A stretch of 64,000 bases of DNA from Mogibacterium sp. (GCA_017403955.1 JAFRDH010000019.1:62001-126000), one strand, 5' to 3'. Positions 50,339 to 60,030 are shown, counted from the first letter of the stretch. Notes: generated by a model not told the origin, from the letters alone. Program-made: numbers and translations.

Positions 50339-51802
50339 ATGAAGAATGGACGACTATTTGCCATATTACTGGCGCTTATAATGATCGTTTCTGCGGTCCC
50401 TGCGGCTTCCTATGCTGCAGATACGGATATAGCTTCCGGTACTTGCGGAACATGCAGCTGGACTATCGATTCCAAGGGAGTCCTGACTATTGGTGCAGGC
50501 AGCATGACTGACTGGGAGGATACACCCCCATGGTATAATTATTCCCCTGATATTACTGCAGTAAAAACCACCGGCTCAGTAAAACTTGCGACCGCACGTA
50601 ACATGTTCTATGATTGTTATAAACTTAATTCTATAGACCTTACGGGTTTTGATACCAGAAATGTCACAGATATGAGCTGTATGTTTGGATATTGTAAAAG
50701 GATAAGTGAGCCTGTTGATTTTAGTAATTTCAATACAAGCCGTGTAACAGACATGAGCGGCATGTTCATGATCAGCAAAGTTCCGAACTATGCTACAAGT
50801 TTCAGCAGCTTTGATACAAGCAGAGTCAAAAACATGAACTCGATGTTCTATTGTTGTGAATCAGTTAAAAAACTGGATCTTAGCAGCTTTGATACAAGCA
50901 GAGTCAACTCCATGCGCTCGATGTTCAGCAGTTGCTATGACCTTACCGATCTTGATATAAGCAACTTCAGCACCGGTAACGTCTCGAATATGGACTATAT
51001 GTTTTATGATTGCTCCAGCCTTACCGCTCTTGATCTCAGTCACTTCGATATCGGCAAATGTGAAAATATGGGTTGCATGTTCGACTGGTGCTTTTCGCTT
51101 GAGTCACTAAAAGTCGGAAAGTGGAGTTATGCCAGCTGTGATCCTGAAGATAAATTATATCCGGAATTCCCAAAGAGTATGACAGATACAGAGTCCGGTA
51201 TCACATACTCCGAAGGTGATTATATACCTGAGCTCAGCTACAGAACATATGAATCCGCAAAAGAAATCGATAACAGCAATGCCGATGTCGTGCTCAGTAA
51301 ATCCAGTTATGTGTATAGCGGCAAGCCTAACAGACCTTCTGTCACAGTAACCTATAACGGGCAAGAGCTCGCAGAAGGAACCGACTATACAGTCAATTAT
51401 TCAAGAAATGTGGCTGCAGGAACAGCATATGCTGAGATCGTCGGACAGTCCGGTTACTCAGGATCAGTAACTAAGACATTCACCATCACCAGAGCTGCAA
51501 ATCCTCTTTCAGTCAAGGCGAAGACCGCAACAGTAAAGTATTCCGCTGTAAAGAAAAAGAATAAGAGTCTTGCAGTATCGAAGGTCCTTTCATTCACTAA
51601 GGCCGGACAAGGTGCGATGGCATATACCAAGTCATCCGGAAACAAGAAGATAACTATAAACAAGACAACAGGAAAGGTTACGATCAAGAAAGGTCTGAAG
51701 AAAGGCAAATACAAGGTCAAGGTCAAAGTAAAGGCTGCAGGCAACTCCAATTATCTGGCTTCTTCAGTAAAAACCGTAACTTTCACAATCAAAATCAAAT
51801 AA
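50339..51802 (+). CDS. DUF285 (BspA-like) repeat surface protein, paralogue 2
   Basis: 487-residue paralogue of the protein at 42336, of identical length. The signal peptide, first 50 residues and the C-terminal Ig-like and Lys-rich domains are almost identical even at DNA level, including the ribosome binding site and leader. The DUF285 repeats in the middle (FDTSRVKNMNSMF, FSTGNVSNMDYMF) have diverged. It should be exported and exposed on the surface like its copy. The pattern of constant ends and variable core suggests exchange between the copies or selection on the repeats. Confidence 0.88.
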   Translation: MKNGRLFAILLALIMIVSAVPAASYAADTDIASGTCGTCSWTIDSKGVLTIGAGSMTDWEDTPPWYNYSPDITAVKTTGSVKLATARNMFYDCYKLNSIDLTGFDTRNVTDMSCMFGYCKRISEPVDFSNFNTSRVTDMSGMFMISKVPNYATSFSSFDTSRVKNMNSMFYCCESVKKLDLSSFDTSRVNSMRSMFSSCYDLTDLDISNFSTGNVSNMDYMFYDCSSLTALDLSHFDIGKCENMGCMFDWCFSLESLKVGKWSYASCDPEDKLYPEFPKSMTDTESGITYSEGDYIPELSYRTYESAKEIDNSNADVVLSKSSYVYSGKPNRPSVTVTYNGQELAEGTDYTVNYSRNVAAGTAYAEIVGQSGYSGSVTKTFTITRAANPLSVKAKTATVKYSAVKKKNKSLAVSKVLSFTKAGQGAMAYTKSSGNKKITINKTTGKVTIKKGLKKGKYKVKVKVKAAGNSNYLASSVKTVTFTIKIK

Positions 51803-51811
51803 TTTAAAACA

Positions 51812-51850
51812 GCATCCCCGAGCTTAGATATTTGCTCGGGGATGCTTTCT
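51812..51850. terminator. bidirectional terminator after DUF285 paralogue 2
   Basis: GCATCCCCGAGC (51812-51823) pairs perfectly with GCTCGGGGATGC (51834-51845), followed by TTTCTT; the minus strand continues TGTTTTAAA. It ends both the DUF285 gene and the kinase operon. Confidence 0.88.
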
Positions 51851-51852
51851 TA

Positions 51853-53664
51853 TCAGTCGAAATATTCATAATCTCCGAATGATCCTTCTTCTTTAGAACC
51901 CCCGGATTTTGTCTTGCTGCGAGTTTTGTTCTTCTTGCTGTTCCCCGAGTTCCCCGGGTTGCTGTACGTAACGACAACAGGATTTTTGATTATAATCTTC
52001 TTTTTTATTGTGCATCCGCCTGAACTGATTTTGAGGGTCGTTTCGCCGGCTTTGAGGGCAGTCAGATGTATCGACGCAGCGGTTTCTGTGTCTCCGCTGG
52101 AATCTGCGGCTATTGCGACCGTCTTGTCTCCGACTTTATAGGAAATCGCCTCACGGCTGAATTTCTCCGGCTCGAGCTGTACTGCCAGCTCAACATTATC
52201 ACCTGTGGTAAGATCGATCGATCCTCCAACACTTTGTAAGGTCTGCCCGTCCGGATCTACTGAAAAAAGCTTTATCGAAGTGACTTTAGGCACGACCCTG
52301 ACCGTGATTTCTTCAGTATAGTCATCATCAGAATAGTCCTCTGCCTTCATCGTCATGATCGCCTCTCCGAGCCCTTTGGCAGTTAACACGCCTCTCTCAT
52401 CAACCGTAAAAACAGTCTCATCCGACGAGGTAAATATTATCGGCTCTCCCTCGTAATGCTTAGGACTGATAGTATAATCCGGAGTCAGCCGGTCGCCGAT
52501 ATAGATCTCTGTATCGCTGCCGACCTCGACTCCATCAGCGGTCAAAGCTATCGACTCTATCTCCCACGGGAAAAGCGCAGCGAAGATACCTGCACCGATC
52601 AGCACAATAAGTGCAATTACGACTATTATTGGCATGATCCGGTGCTTTTTGGTTTCTTCAGTCAGCGAATCGTCTTGTTTTATCTCTGCACGTTTATCAT
52701 CCTTGAGTGCAGTGATCTTATCCAAATCGCCTCTTCTGAGTGCCTCCAGATCTGCTTTCATTTCAGAAGCATTCCGGTATCTGTCTTCTTTCCTGAACGA
52801 GAATGCTTTCTGCACGATAGCTGCAAGAGTCTCAGAGCCATGGACCGGAGGCGGTGCAGCCTTTCCTGCAATACGTTTTGCGAATGCATTCTCCTGATCT
52901 TCCAGGTCATATCTTTCGGGATAAGCCGGAACGAAAGCATTTCTCCCGTCATTCAGGCACTGGTACAGGACCATCCCGAGAGAATAGATATCCGCAGTCT
53001 GATCGTACTTACCGCCACGGTACACCTCAGGCGCCATATAAGTATAGGTGCCTCTTCTCGATAGCGAGGTCTGTGTCTCCTCTACGATCCTTGCTATCCC
53101 GAAGTCGCCAAGCTTGAAATCGCCATTATCAGCCACGAATATATTCGCAGGCTTTATATCCCTATGAACTATCCCGTACTGCCCGCACAGTTCGAGGCCT
53201 TCGCACAGATCGATCCCCATCCTGATGACCTCATCCTCGGTCATGGAGCGTCCATCGAAATAGTCCAGCATCGGTGTCAAAAGCTCCATCCTGACAAGGA
53301 TGTCCCAGCCGATACCGTTCTCATGCGGAATGATCTCATGATCCTCATAGCTAACGATATGGCTGTTCCCCTTAAGTTTTGTCATCAGCTCAAGCTCAGA
53401 TACCACCCTCTGGACAGCAGCTTCATAATATGCCTTGATCTCAACATCGGGCATCCCGCCAAATCTGACGACTTTGATCTCGTCCTCACCGCCTGCAGGT
53501 AAAGTGATCACCTTAACAGCAGCGTGCTGGTATATACCAAATTCATCTTTGCGTTCTATCTCAAATACACTGCCCGCAGCGCCTGTCCCAAGTCTTCTAG
53601 TTACATACCATGATCCGAACAAAGGCTCATATTCAGTTATCGGTCTCGCATTTGAACCTGTCAT
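51853..53664 (-). CDS. transmembrane Ser/Thr protein kinase with extracellular Ig-like domains
   Basis: 603-residue Hanks-type kinase. Kinase domain about 15-300: glycine loop GTGAAGSV (from residue 26), AAVKVI with Lys51, HRDIKPAN (167-174), DFG (187-189) and APE (211-213), so it looks active. One membrane helix at about 344-366. The outside part has BIG2-like Ig repeats (SIALTADG, FTVDERGVLTAKG) and a Ser/Gly/Lys-rich tail. It lacks the PASTA repeats of PrkC. It is the last gene of a three-gene unit with an LRR surface protein and a regulator-like protein, suggesting surface sensing and phosphorylation in one pathway. Confidence 0.92.
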   Translation of the reverse strand: MTGSNARPITEYEPLFGSWYVTRRLGTGAAGSVFEIERKDEFGIYQHAAVKVITLPAGGEDEIKVVRFGGMPDVEIKAYYEAAVQRVVSELELMTKLKGNSHIVSYEDHEIIPHENGIGWDILVRMELLTPMLDYFDGRSMTEDEVIRMGIDLCEGLELCGQYGIVHRDIKPANIFVADNGDFKLGDFGIARIVEETQTSLSRRGTYTYMAPEVYRGGKYDQTADIYSLGMVLYQCLNDGRNAFVPAYPERYDLEDQENAFAKRIAGKAAPPPVHGSETLAAIVQKAFSFRKEDRYRNASEMKADLEALRRGDLDKITALKDDKRAEIKQDDSLTEETKKHRIMPIIVVIALIVLIGAGIFAALFPWEIESIALTADGVEVGSDTEIYIGDRLTPDYTISPKHYEGEPIIFTSSDETVFTVDERGVLTAKGLGEAIMTMKAEDYSDDDYTEEITVRVVPKVTSIKLFSVDPDGQTLQSVGGSIDLTTGDNVELAVQLEPEKFSREAISYKVGDKTVAIAADSSGDTETAASIHLTALKAGETTLKISSGGCTIKKKIIIKNPVVVTYSNPGNSGNSKKNKTRSKTKSGGSKEEGSFGDYEYFD

Positions 53665-53689
53665 AACGTATCATATCCGGCCGGTCAGA

Positions 53690-55774
53690 TTATTTGGCCT
53701 TGACAGTCTTAACTTTTGAAAAATTGCTGTAATATGTCTTGCCCCCGATCTTGACGAAAGCGCGGACTTTGTATGAATATTTTTTACCTTTCCTGAGTCC
53801 CTTATGGGTTACTGCCTTGACCTTTGATGATGTTGTAAGAACCTTCTTGTATTTGCTCTTGCCCGGGAACTTGACGTAAATCTGGTAACCCTTAGCTTTT
53901 GCGACCTTGCTCCAGCCGATCTTGACCTTTCTTTTGCCGGCAGTACATTTGATAAAAGGCTTTGCGACCGACACATTGACTGTTACGGTTTTGACCGCCT
54001 TCTGATAAAGCTCGTTACCGGAAGCCGTGACAGTGATTTTCGCGGTGCCGGGAGACTTAATGGTGACCTTGCCGGTACTGCTGACCTGTGCTACGTTCGT
54101 ATTGCTGCTCTTGTAAGTAAGGCTGGTCTTCGCCTTTTGGCCCAGACTGAAGGCAGCACAGCCGAACGTTTTGGTGAAATTGCTGCTGCCGGTTATCGTT
54201 TGCCTGGCAGGCTCAGGTTTCTGTGAATCCCATACTATAAGGTCTATCGTCATCTCTGTAGGGGCAAAATACGCTTCGTCACCTTCTGCAACTACTGCGG
54301 TCAAATGGATCTTAGTTTTGCCTTCCTTATTGAGAGTCAGGATCCCGTCTTCACTGATCTCAGCCACGTCAGAATCATCACATGCATATGTAACGCCCCT
54401 GCGTGCAAAAGCACTCAGATCTGCGGTCTTGTCGTTCAGATCCAGTTTCAGCTGCTTTGTCCCGTCCTCAAGCACTGTAACCTTGCCGGATACAGAAGCG
54501 TCACACAGTGAAATGTCCTGTGGGATCTTCTCCTCTGCTATATTTCTGAACGTGTAACCGCTGTCAGGATCATAAGGCCATGTATCCGGATCATACAAAT
54601 CATTAATGTATGCTTCGGCGGCTGATCCGGGTATTCCATATATGGCTACCCCTTCAGGAACACCGCTAAGAAGATCCGTAAGATTCGTAGCAGTCTCTGG
54701 TATATATACATACTTCAGCGAATCACAGAACAGCATCGAATTGCTTCCTATGCTTTCCGTACCTTCCGGAAAAACAACTGTTGTCATGTTCCTGCAGTAT
54801 TCAAAGGCTCTTGCTCCTACCTCGCGTAAGCTGCCAGGAAGATCTATTTCCCTAAGTCTGCTCTCTCTAAAAGCACTTGCTATATATACTACTTTTCTCC
54901 CATCTACCTCGTCCGGAATCGCAAAGAATTCGTCATCTCTTCCCGGCGGATAATAAGCAAGCGTCATTTCGGTATCGTTATAATCCCAAAAATTGCCGTA
55001 AGAATACAGAACATTGTCGTATACCACCAGTTTTGTATTATTCTCAGATACTGTTACCTGTTCTATATTTGGACAGTACATAATCTGACTTCCGTTTATC
55101 CTGGACACCATGTTCAGATCAATAGATTTGAGTGATTCACACTCCACGATACTGTCACAGTACTCAGTTATCCCTGATGATAGCTTGAGACTCTCAAGAT
55201 ATTGAGTATTGCAGAATGCATACCACTTGAGGGAAGTGACACTTTCCGGTATTACATAATCGAGGCCCGGCTTAGCAGGAGGATACAGCAGGAGCTGGGT
55301 CATGTCTTTGTTAAACAGGACTCCATCCTGTACTTTAAGTTCCGGGTTGCTCTCGTTAACATTGACCGACTTCAGGTTTGGGGTATATCTGAAAGCATTT
55401 TCCGAGACAGTTGTTACTCCGTCAGGCAGACTTATTGCTGTGACATTTCCATTCCAAAGCAGGCAATCATCCCATGGAATCGATGTAACCGGATACCCCT
55501 CGATCTCTTCAGGGATATTCAATTCATAGCTTTCATCTTCGCATGTTATGGCTGTTATGTGGACCTCGCTGCCTTCAAGCTGCCACGTATACGAAACATT
55601 GCCGTCTGAATAAACGCCATTGCCATTATCTGCGGATGAGTCTTCTGCAAAAACAGGCATTTGCAGGGATGCGAGAAGAAGAACGAACACTGATACTGCG
55701 ATGATCGCAGCAACAGTACTGTTTATAATACTTTTGTTCATATGATCAACTATTTGCTTGTGCTTGCCAGTCAT
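53690..55774 (-). CDS. LRR_5 (BspA-like) surface protein with Ig-like and Fn3-like C-terminus
   Basis: 694-residue exported protein. An N-terminal hydrophobic segment (about residues 20-43, VAAIIAVSVFVLLLASL) acts as signal or anchor. LRR_5 repeats follow: ITAISLPDGVTTVSENAF and similar, to about residue 400. Then come BIG2-like Ig domains (SDVAEISEDGILTLNKEG) and a C-terminal Lys-rich fibronectin-III-like module (KAKGYQIYVKFPGKSKYKK) as in the giant protein. The ATG at 55774 overlaps the stop of the upstream gene by 4 bases (GAGGAAA before it), so the two are coupled. The kinase gene follows after 25 bases. It probably binds a surface ligand. Confidence 0.88.
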   Translation of the reverse strand: MTGKHKQIVDHMNKSIINSTVAAIIAVSVFVLLLASLQMPVFAEDSSADNGNGVYSDGNVSYTWQLEGSEVHITAITCEDESYELNIPEEIEGYPVTSIPWDDCLLWNGNVTAISLPDGVTTVSENAFRYTPNLKSVNVNESNPELKVQDGVLFNKDMTQLLLYPPAKPGLDYVIPESVTSLKWYAFCNTQYLESLKLSSGITEYCDSIVECESLKSIDLNMVSRINGSQIMYCPNIEQVTVSENNTKLVVYDNVLYSYGNFWDYNDTEMTLAYYPPGRDDEFFAIPDEVDGRKVVYIASAFRESRLREIDLPGSLREVGARAFEYCRNMTTVVFPEGTESIGSNSMLFCDSLKYVYIPETATNLTDLLSGVPEGVAIYGIPGSAAEAYINDLYDPDTWPYDPDSGYTFRNIAEEKIPQDISLCDASVSGKVTVLEDGTKQLKLDLNDKTADLSAFARRGVTYACDDSDVAEISEDGILTLNKEGKTKIHLTAVVAEGDEAYFAPTEMTIDLIVWDSQKPEPARQTITGSSNFTKTFGCAAFSLGQKAKTSLTYKSSNTNVAQVSSTGKVTIKSPGTAKITVTASGNELYQKAVKTVTVNVSVAKPFIKCTAGKRKVKIGWSKVAKAKGYQIYVKFPGKSKYKKVLTTSSKVKAVTHKGLRKGKKYSYKVRAFVKIGGKTYYSNFSKVKTVKAK

Positions 55775-56880
55775 TCAGGTTTCCTCTTTTCGGTATAGTA
55801 TGGGAACATCAGGCCTTGCTTTGCGAATCTGTCTCTCAAATCCAATCTCAGTTGAAGCATCGATTCTGCGGCTTTCAGCATTTCAGTACTATCAAGATCG
55901 ATTGGTTCATCATATATGCATCTTGACTTCATCGCTCTTTGCAGAGGGTGCTCTTTTTCCCATGAGTCAAGTGCCTCTGCAAGAAATCGTTCAACCGGAT
56001 CTTTGCTGCCAAGCGGCGCAAACCCCATCAGTCTGAGATACTGATCGACTTCATCTCCTGTCATCCCCAGCGCAAGGCACATGCTTATATGGATCTTGCG
56101 GCTTGCCGGTATATGTTTCGTGCTGAGAATTCTCACGCCCTTCTTCCTGTCTATGACATGGTGCGTATCAATGTCTCCTGAGAGATAGTTGATCATACTA
56201 TCATCCAGAAAGCCCCTTAGCCCATTCAATCTGTATTTAGAGCCTTTAATGTGCCTGGATTCATCGCTTGCATTGTCATTCGCAAGGCCTGCGGTCAGCC
56301 CTTCAAGAATGCATTCTACATAGCTGTCAAGCATCTTGCGCGGCTTAGTATATGCAGTTTTGAAGGAGTCCATATTATCGAAGATGAACTCTTTCAGTCC
56401 TTCAAACGTCTCATCATAAACAGCATCTTCCAATCGGACTTCCAGGTCCTGAGTGTCGATACTGTTTAGTATCACTTCTTCCCAGAGCTGTCTGTAAGTG
56501 ATATATGCGGTATTTTGACAGTCTTCATACATTTTGTAGTAGTTGATTGCCGGATGGAAGTTATTCTCCTCCATATATCTGTGATTCAATTCTATCAGAT
56601 ACAGCCAGACCAGATCTTCGCTTACATCTTTGACATACAGTCTCCGTTTACCACTGTACTTTAATATCCAGTTATTGATAACTGTTGCAGGCTGTCCAAG
56701 TGCCATTCCGATCCCTATGAATTTGCGTCTCTTCTGAGGCAATTTCGCGTAGAAATTTGTTTCCGAGCCATTATAAGGCACATCGATATAATCAGCGATC
56801 TGGCTGATGCTCGTTCCGGTCTTCTGCATTAAATCATCAAGTGTCTCACGCCACTCTCTGCTTCTGATCAAATTCGACAT
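55771..56880 (-). CDS. regulator-like protein of unknown family, first gene of the kinase unit
   Basis: 369-residue soluble protein without membrane segments. The N-terminus (LIRSREWRETLDDLMQKTG, then SISQIADYIDVP) resembles a divergent helix-turn-helix, and the C-terminal part (HISMCLALGMTGDEVDQYL, RLMGFAPLGSKDPVERF) recalls the helical HTH-like module at the end of the macro protein in this window. The middle is helical. It is translationally coupled to the LRR gene and precedes the kinase, so it may be a substrate or a transcription factor of that pathway. I do not recognise a named family. Confidence 0.7.
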   Translation of the reverse strand: MSNLIRSREWRETLDDLMQKTGTSISQIADYIDVPYNGSETNFYAKLPQKRRKFIGIGMALGQPATVINNWILKYSGKRRLYVKDVSEDLVWLYLIELNHRYMEENNFHPAINYYKMYEDCQNTAYITYRQLWEEVILNSIDTQDLEVRLEDAVYDETFEGLKEFIFDNMDSFKTAYTKPRKMLDSYVECILEGLTAGLANDNASDESRHIKGSKYRLNGLRGFLDDSMINYLSGDIDTHHVIDRKKGVRILSTKHIPASRKIHISMCLALGMTGDEVDQYLRLMGFAPLGSKDPVERFLAEALDSWEKEHPLQRAMKSRCIYDEPIDLDSTEMLKAAESMLQLRLDLRDRFAKQGLMFPYYTEKRKPE

Positions 56881-56914
56881 ATTATTTCAAAGCCTCGATG
56901 TTCAGATAACACTA

Positions 56915-56938
56915 TATTACATTATACTATTACATTAT
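56915..56938. promoter_or_regulatory. two direct 11-bp repeats upstream of the kinase unit
   Basis: TATTACATTAT occurs at 56915-56925 and again at 56928-56938, just upstream of the first gene of the kinase unit and close to TATAAT-like sequences. This is a candidate operator for the regulator-like protein. Confidence 0.4.
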
Positions 56939-57011
56939 TTGATATTATAGCATTCAACAGTGTGTGGTTTTTCAAAAAATCGCGGCCGCAAACGCATGAG
57001 CATTTGCATAC

Positions 57012-57050
57012 AAAAAGAATGGAAGTCCGTAGTCCAGACCTCCATTCTTT
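57012..57050 (-). terminator. intrinsic terminator of the dnaX-recR-brnQ-ybaK run
   Basis: Minus strand GAATGGAGGTC (57037-57047) pairs with GACTTCCATTC (57017-57027), with one G-U pair, followed by TTTTTG. A smaller TGTGTCA/TGACACA hairpin lies between it and the ybaK stop. Confidence 0.8.
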
Positions 57051-57097
57051 TAAATGTGTCGATATGTGTGTCAGAAAGAACCATCCCCGGTGACACA

Positions 57098-57574
57098 TTA
57101 TTCAGGGAGTTTGACGACGTCGATCCAGTCGAGTGCTCCGGATACTTCGAAGAGTTCATCCGGTGTGAATTCTGCGGCTGAATTGCCGGAGCCGCATGCC
57201 GGGAAGACTGTCTCGAAACGTTTCATAGTGACATCGCAGTATACTTTGACGTCATCGCGTGTCAGGCCGAATGCGCATACGCCTCCGATCTCGTGATTAG
57301 TATATTGAGGGACTTCTTCAGGGGAGAGCATTTTGGCCTTCTCACCGAAAAAGTCTTTGTATTTCTTGTTGTCTATCCTTGCATCCCCCGCTGTCTGGAT
57401 GAGTATGCCTGTACCGTCCTTGAGTTTGAAGCTGAGTGTCTTGCAAATGCGGGCAGGCTCAACACCTGCTGCTTTGGCTGCAAGCTCTACTGTAGCACTC
57501 GAAACTTCGAATACGCGTATTCTGTCAGCATAACCCTTCTCTGTAAGATATTTCGTTGCTATCTCTAAAGACAT
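57098..57574 (-). CDS. ybaK: YbaK/EbsC family aminoacyl-tRNA deacylase
   Basis: 158-residue YbaK/ProX-superfamily protein, the group that hydrolyses mischarged aminoacyl-tRNA such as Cys-tRNA-Pro. Recognised by ICKTLSFKLKDGTGILIQTAGD, containing the conserved Lys of the active site, KMLSPEEVPQYTNHEIGGVCAFGL and DVTMKRFETVFPACGSGN (short citations). GGAGG precedes the ATG at 57574. It follows brnQ by 40 bases and ends the minus-strand run that starts at dnaX. Confidence 0.88.
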   Translation of the reverse strand: MSLEIATKYLTEKGYADRIRVFEVSSATVELAAKAAGVEPARICKTLSFKLKDGTGILIQTAGDARIDNKKYKDFFGEKAKMLSPEEVPQYTNHEIGGVCAFGLTRDDVKVYCDVTMKRFETVFPACGSGNSAAEFTPDELFEVSGALDWIDVVKLPE

Positions 57575-57614
57575 TTTGAACCTCCGTCCGTTCAAAACCG
57601 CTTCAGACCTCAGT

Positions 57615-58955
57615 CTATGCGGCTTTTTCCTTTTTCACTTTAGTAAGTATGAGACCGATTGCCAGTCCTATGATCGATGGTACGATCCAGCCGAGTCCCA
57701 GTTCGAAGAGCGGGAATATCTTAGCGCCAAGAGCGTTCATCGCAGGGATCTGCATCCCCTCAGGCAAAGTCTTCGCAAAATCGAAGATCGCCGGTATAGC
57801 AGCTCCGATCGTTACCCAGATATAAACATATTTGCTCTTGCCGAACATCCTCTCTGTAAGTGCCAGAATTATGATAGTTATTGCCAGCGGATACAGAAGC
57901 ATCAGCACAGGTACCGCGTATGTGATAATTGCAGTGAGTCCGACATTCGATACGGCAAAAGAGAATAATGTGAATGCGATAGCCCATCCGTTGTAGCTGA
58001 GCTTGCCCGGGAACATCTTGACGAACATTTCAGAGCAGCTTGTGACTAGTCCGAGTGCTGTCTTCAGGCAGGCAAAAGTGATCGTTAAAGCGAGCACGAT
58101 TCTGCCAAATCCTCCGAGGTAATGACCTGAGATCTGCGTAAGAGCGATCGCTCCGTTATCTGAGAGCTCGAACAATCCTCTTGACTGTGCCCCCATGATA
58201 ATCGTCAGCAGATAGATCAGTCCCATCAGGGCACCGGTATAAACTCCTGCTCTGATAGTTTCTCTTGCGATGTCATTCTCATGCTCTATGCCAAATTCTC
58301 TGACAACTTTGATGATAACGATACCGAATGCAAGACCTGCAATGGCATCCATAGTACCGTAGCCTTCGATAAATCCGTTGAAGAACGCACCTTTCTGATA
58401 TGCGTCAGTCGGAGGGATCTCGGACATATGCGCACCCGGATGGATCATTGCAACTACTATCAGCAGTCCGAGGAATACCAGGAATACCGGGTTGATGATC
58501 TTGCCGATCCATGTTGTGATCCCGCTCGGTTTGAGCGAAAAATACAGTACGACCGCAAAGAATATGAAGGTGAAAATCAGTTGCCCGATCCTGAATGAGC
58601 TCTCGTTCATCATAGGTGCTACACCTGTGGTGAACGAGACCGTAGCGCATCTCGGGATAGCAAAGAACGGTCCGATAGTCAGATATAGCAAAGTAGTGAG
58701 CAGCACTCCATACCATCCGGAGACTTTGCTCGAAAGTCTGAGCAGATCATCGCTGTGTGTGTTGCCTATTGCCGCGACTGCAAGGATCGGAATACCGACC
58801 GCAGTAACGATAAATCCCACGATTGCAGGCCAGGAATTGCTGCCCGCCATCTGTCCGAGATGTACCGGAAATATCAGATTGCCCGCTCCGAAAAACATTC
58901 CGAACAGTGTGCTTGCAACAATTATGGTCTCACGTGTAGTAAGTCTTTTTTTCAT
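57615..58955 (-). CDS. brnQ: branched-chain amino-acid transport carrier BrnQ
   Basis: 446-residue LIVCS-family sodium or proton symporter for leucine, isoleucine and valine, with about twelve membrane helices. The N-terminal SMFFGAGNLIFPVHLG-like motif (here FGMFFGAGNLIFPVHLGQ) and AIPRCATVSFTTGVAP are family hallmarks. Its ATG lies one base beyond the recR stop, so translation is coupled. Placement in the recR operon is unusual but the overlap is clear. Confidence 0.94.
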   Translation of the reverse strand: MKKRLTTRETIIVASTLFGMFFGAGNLIFPVHLGQMAGSNSWPAIVGFIVTAVGIPILAVAAIGNTHSDDLLRLSSKVSGWYGVLLTTLLYLTIGPFFAIPRCATVSFTTGVAPMMNESSFRIGQLIFTFIFFAVVLYFSLKPSGITTWIGKIINPVFLVFLGLLIVVAMIHPGAHMSEIPPTDAYQKGAFFNGFIEGYGTMDAIAGLAFGIVIIKVVREFGIEHENDIARETIRAGVYTGALMGLIYLLTIIMGAQSRGLFELSDNGAIALTQISGHYLGGFGRIVLALTITFACLKTALGLVTSCSEMFVKMFPGKLSYNGWAIAFTLFSFAVSNVGLTAIITYAVPVLMLLYPLAITIIILALTERMFGKSKYVYIWVTIGAAIPAIFDFAKTLPEGMQIPAMNALGAKIFPLFELGLGWIVPSIIGLAIGLILTKVKKEKAA

Positions 58956-58956
58956 T

Positions 58957-59559
58957 TTAGAGTTCGCGCCTTCCTTCCATAGCTTTAAGAAGTGTTACCT
59001 CGTCAGCGTACTCCAAGTCCCCGCCGACCGGAATGCCGTGTGCAATTCTGGTGACCTTGATCCCAGCAGGCTTTAAGAGCCTTGCGATATACATAGCTGT
59101 AGCTTCTCCTTCAATATTAGGATTGGTCGCTACTATAATTTCCTTGACCTCACTATCCCCCTGAAGCCTTGTGATCAGTGACTTGAGGTTGATATCATTA
59201 GGGCCGATCCCCTCTGCCGGTGAAATAGCGCCATGCAGCACATGATACAGACCTTTGTATTCTCTGATCCGTTCCATTGCAACGACATCCTGAGGCGTCT
59301 CGACAACACATATGATCGAGTGGTCTCTTGAAGCATCAGAACAGATCAGACATTTCTCCTGATCTGTAAGATTTCCGCAGACACTGCAATAACGCAGAGA
59401 CCTCTTAGCGTTCTGGATCGCTTCAGCGAGATTCTCTGCTTCTCTGTCGGACAGGCTGAGTATATGAAAAGCCAGCCGCTGAGCTGTCTTGCCTCCGATT
59501 CCCGGAAGCTTGCCGAGCTCATTTATCAGTTTGTTGAGTGATCTGGGATATTGTTTCAT
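58957..59559 (-). CDS. recR: recombination protein RecR
   Basis: 200-residue RecR, a DNA-clamp protein that works with RecO and RecF to load RecA at gaps. Helix-hairpin-helix [20 protein letters not shown], four-Cys zinc finger ([16 protein letters not shown]), and Toprim domain with [15 protein letters not shown] and [13 protein letters not shown] are all present at normal length. It is downstream of ybaB, as in most Firmicutes. Confidence 0.97.
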   Translation of the reverse strand: MKQYPRSLNKLINELGKLPGIGGKTAQRLAFHILSLSDREAENLAEAIQNAKRSLRYCSVCGNLTDQEKCLICSDASRDHSIICVVETPQDVVAMERIREYKGLYHVLHGAISPAEGIGPNDINLKSLITRLQGDSEVKEIIVATNPNIEGEATAMYIARLLKPAGIKVTRIAHGIPVGGDLEYADEVTLLKAMEGRREL

Positions 59560-59593
59560 TTATTTGTTGATAAAAAGTCTGAAGTCCGGTTGA

Positions 59594-59971
59594 TCAGAAT
59601 CCCGGGAAACCCATTCCGCCGCCCATTGCGCCGAGTCCGCCGGTGATCTTATTCATTTCTGATTCAGCGAGATCCTCTATCTGTCTGATAGCTTCATTTA
59701 CAGCAGCTATTACGAGATCCTGCAGCATTTCAACATCATCAGGATCGACTACATCCTTGTCAATAACGAGCTTAGTGATCTCTTTATTGCCGTTGATAGT
59801 TACCTCGATAGCACCGCCACCTGCTGTAGTTGTGAGTTCCTTCTCAGCAAGCTCAGCCTGTGTTCTTTCCATCTCAGCCTGCATTGCCTGAAGCTGCTTG
59901 AGCTGCTTCTGCATATCGTTCCCGGTCTGTCTTGTTTTAGGCTTCTTGCCTGCTTTCATTCCTTTTCCCAT
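59594..59971 (-). CDS. ybaB: YbaB/EbfC nucleoid-associated protein
   Basis: 125-residue YbaB/EbfC protein that binds DNA as a dimer. The central GGGAIEVTINGNKEITKLVI segment and DLVIAAVNEAIRQIEDL helix are typical. The N-terminal extension is basic (KAGKKPKTRQ), and the C-terminus is Gly/Met-rich. AGGAG precedes the ATG. It sits between dnaX and recR, its classical position. Confidence 0.95.
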   Translation of the reverse strand: MGKGMKAGKKPKTRQTGNDMQKQLKQLQAMQAEMERTQAELAEKELTTTAGGGAIEVTINGNKEITKLVIDKDVVDPDDVEMLQDLVIAAVNEAIRQIEDLAESEMNKITGGLGAMGGGMGFPGF

Positions 59972-60030
59972 TTCAATTCTCCTGACTATTTGATTGTAAT
60001 TCTATTACGTTAATTAGCAATTAATTGTTA

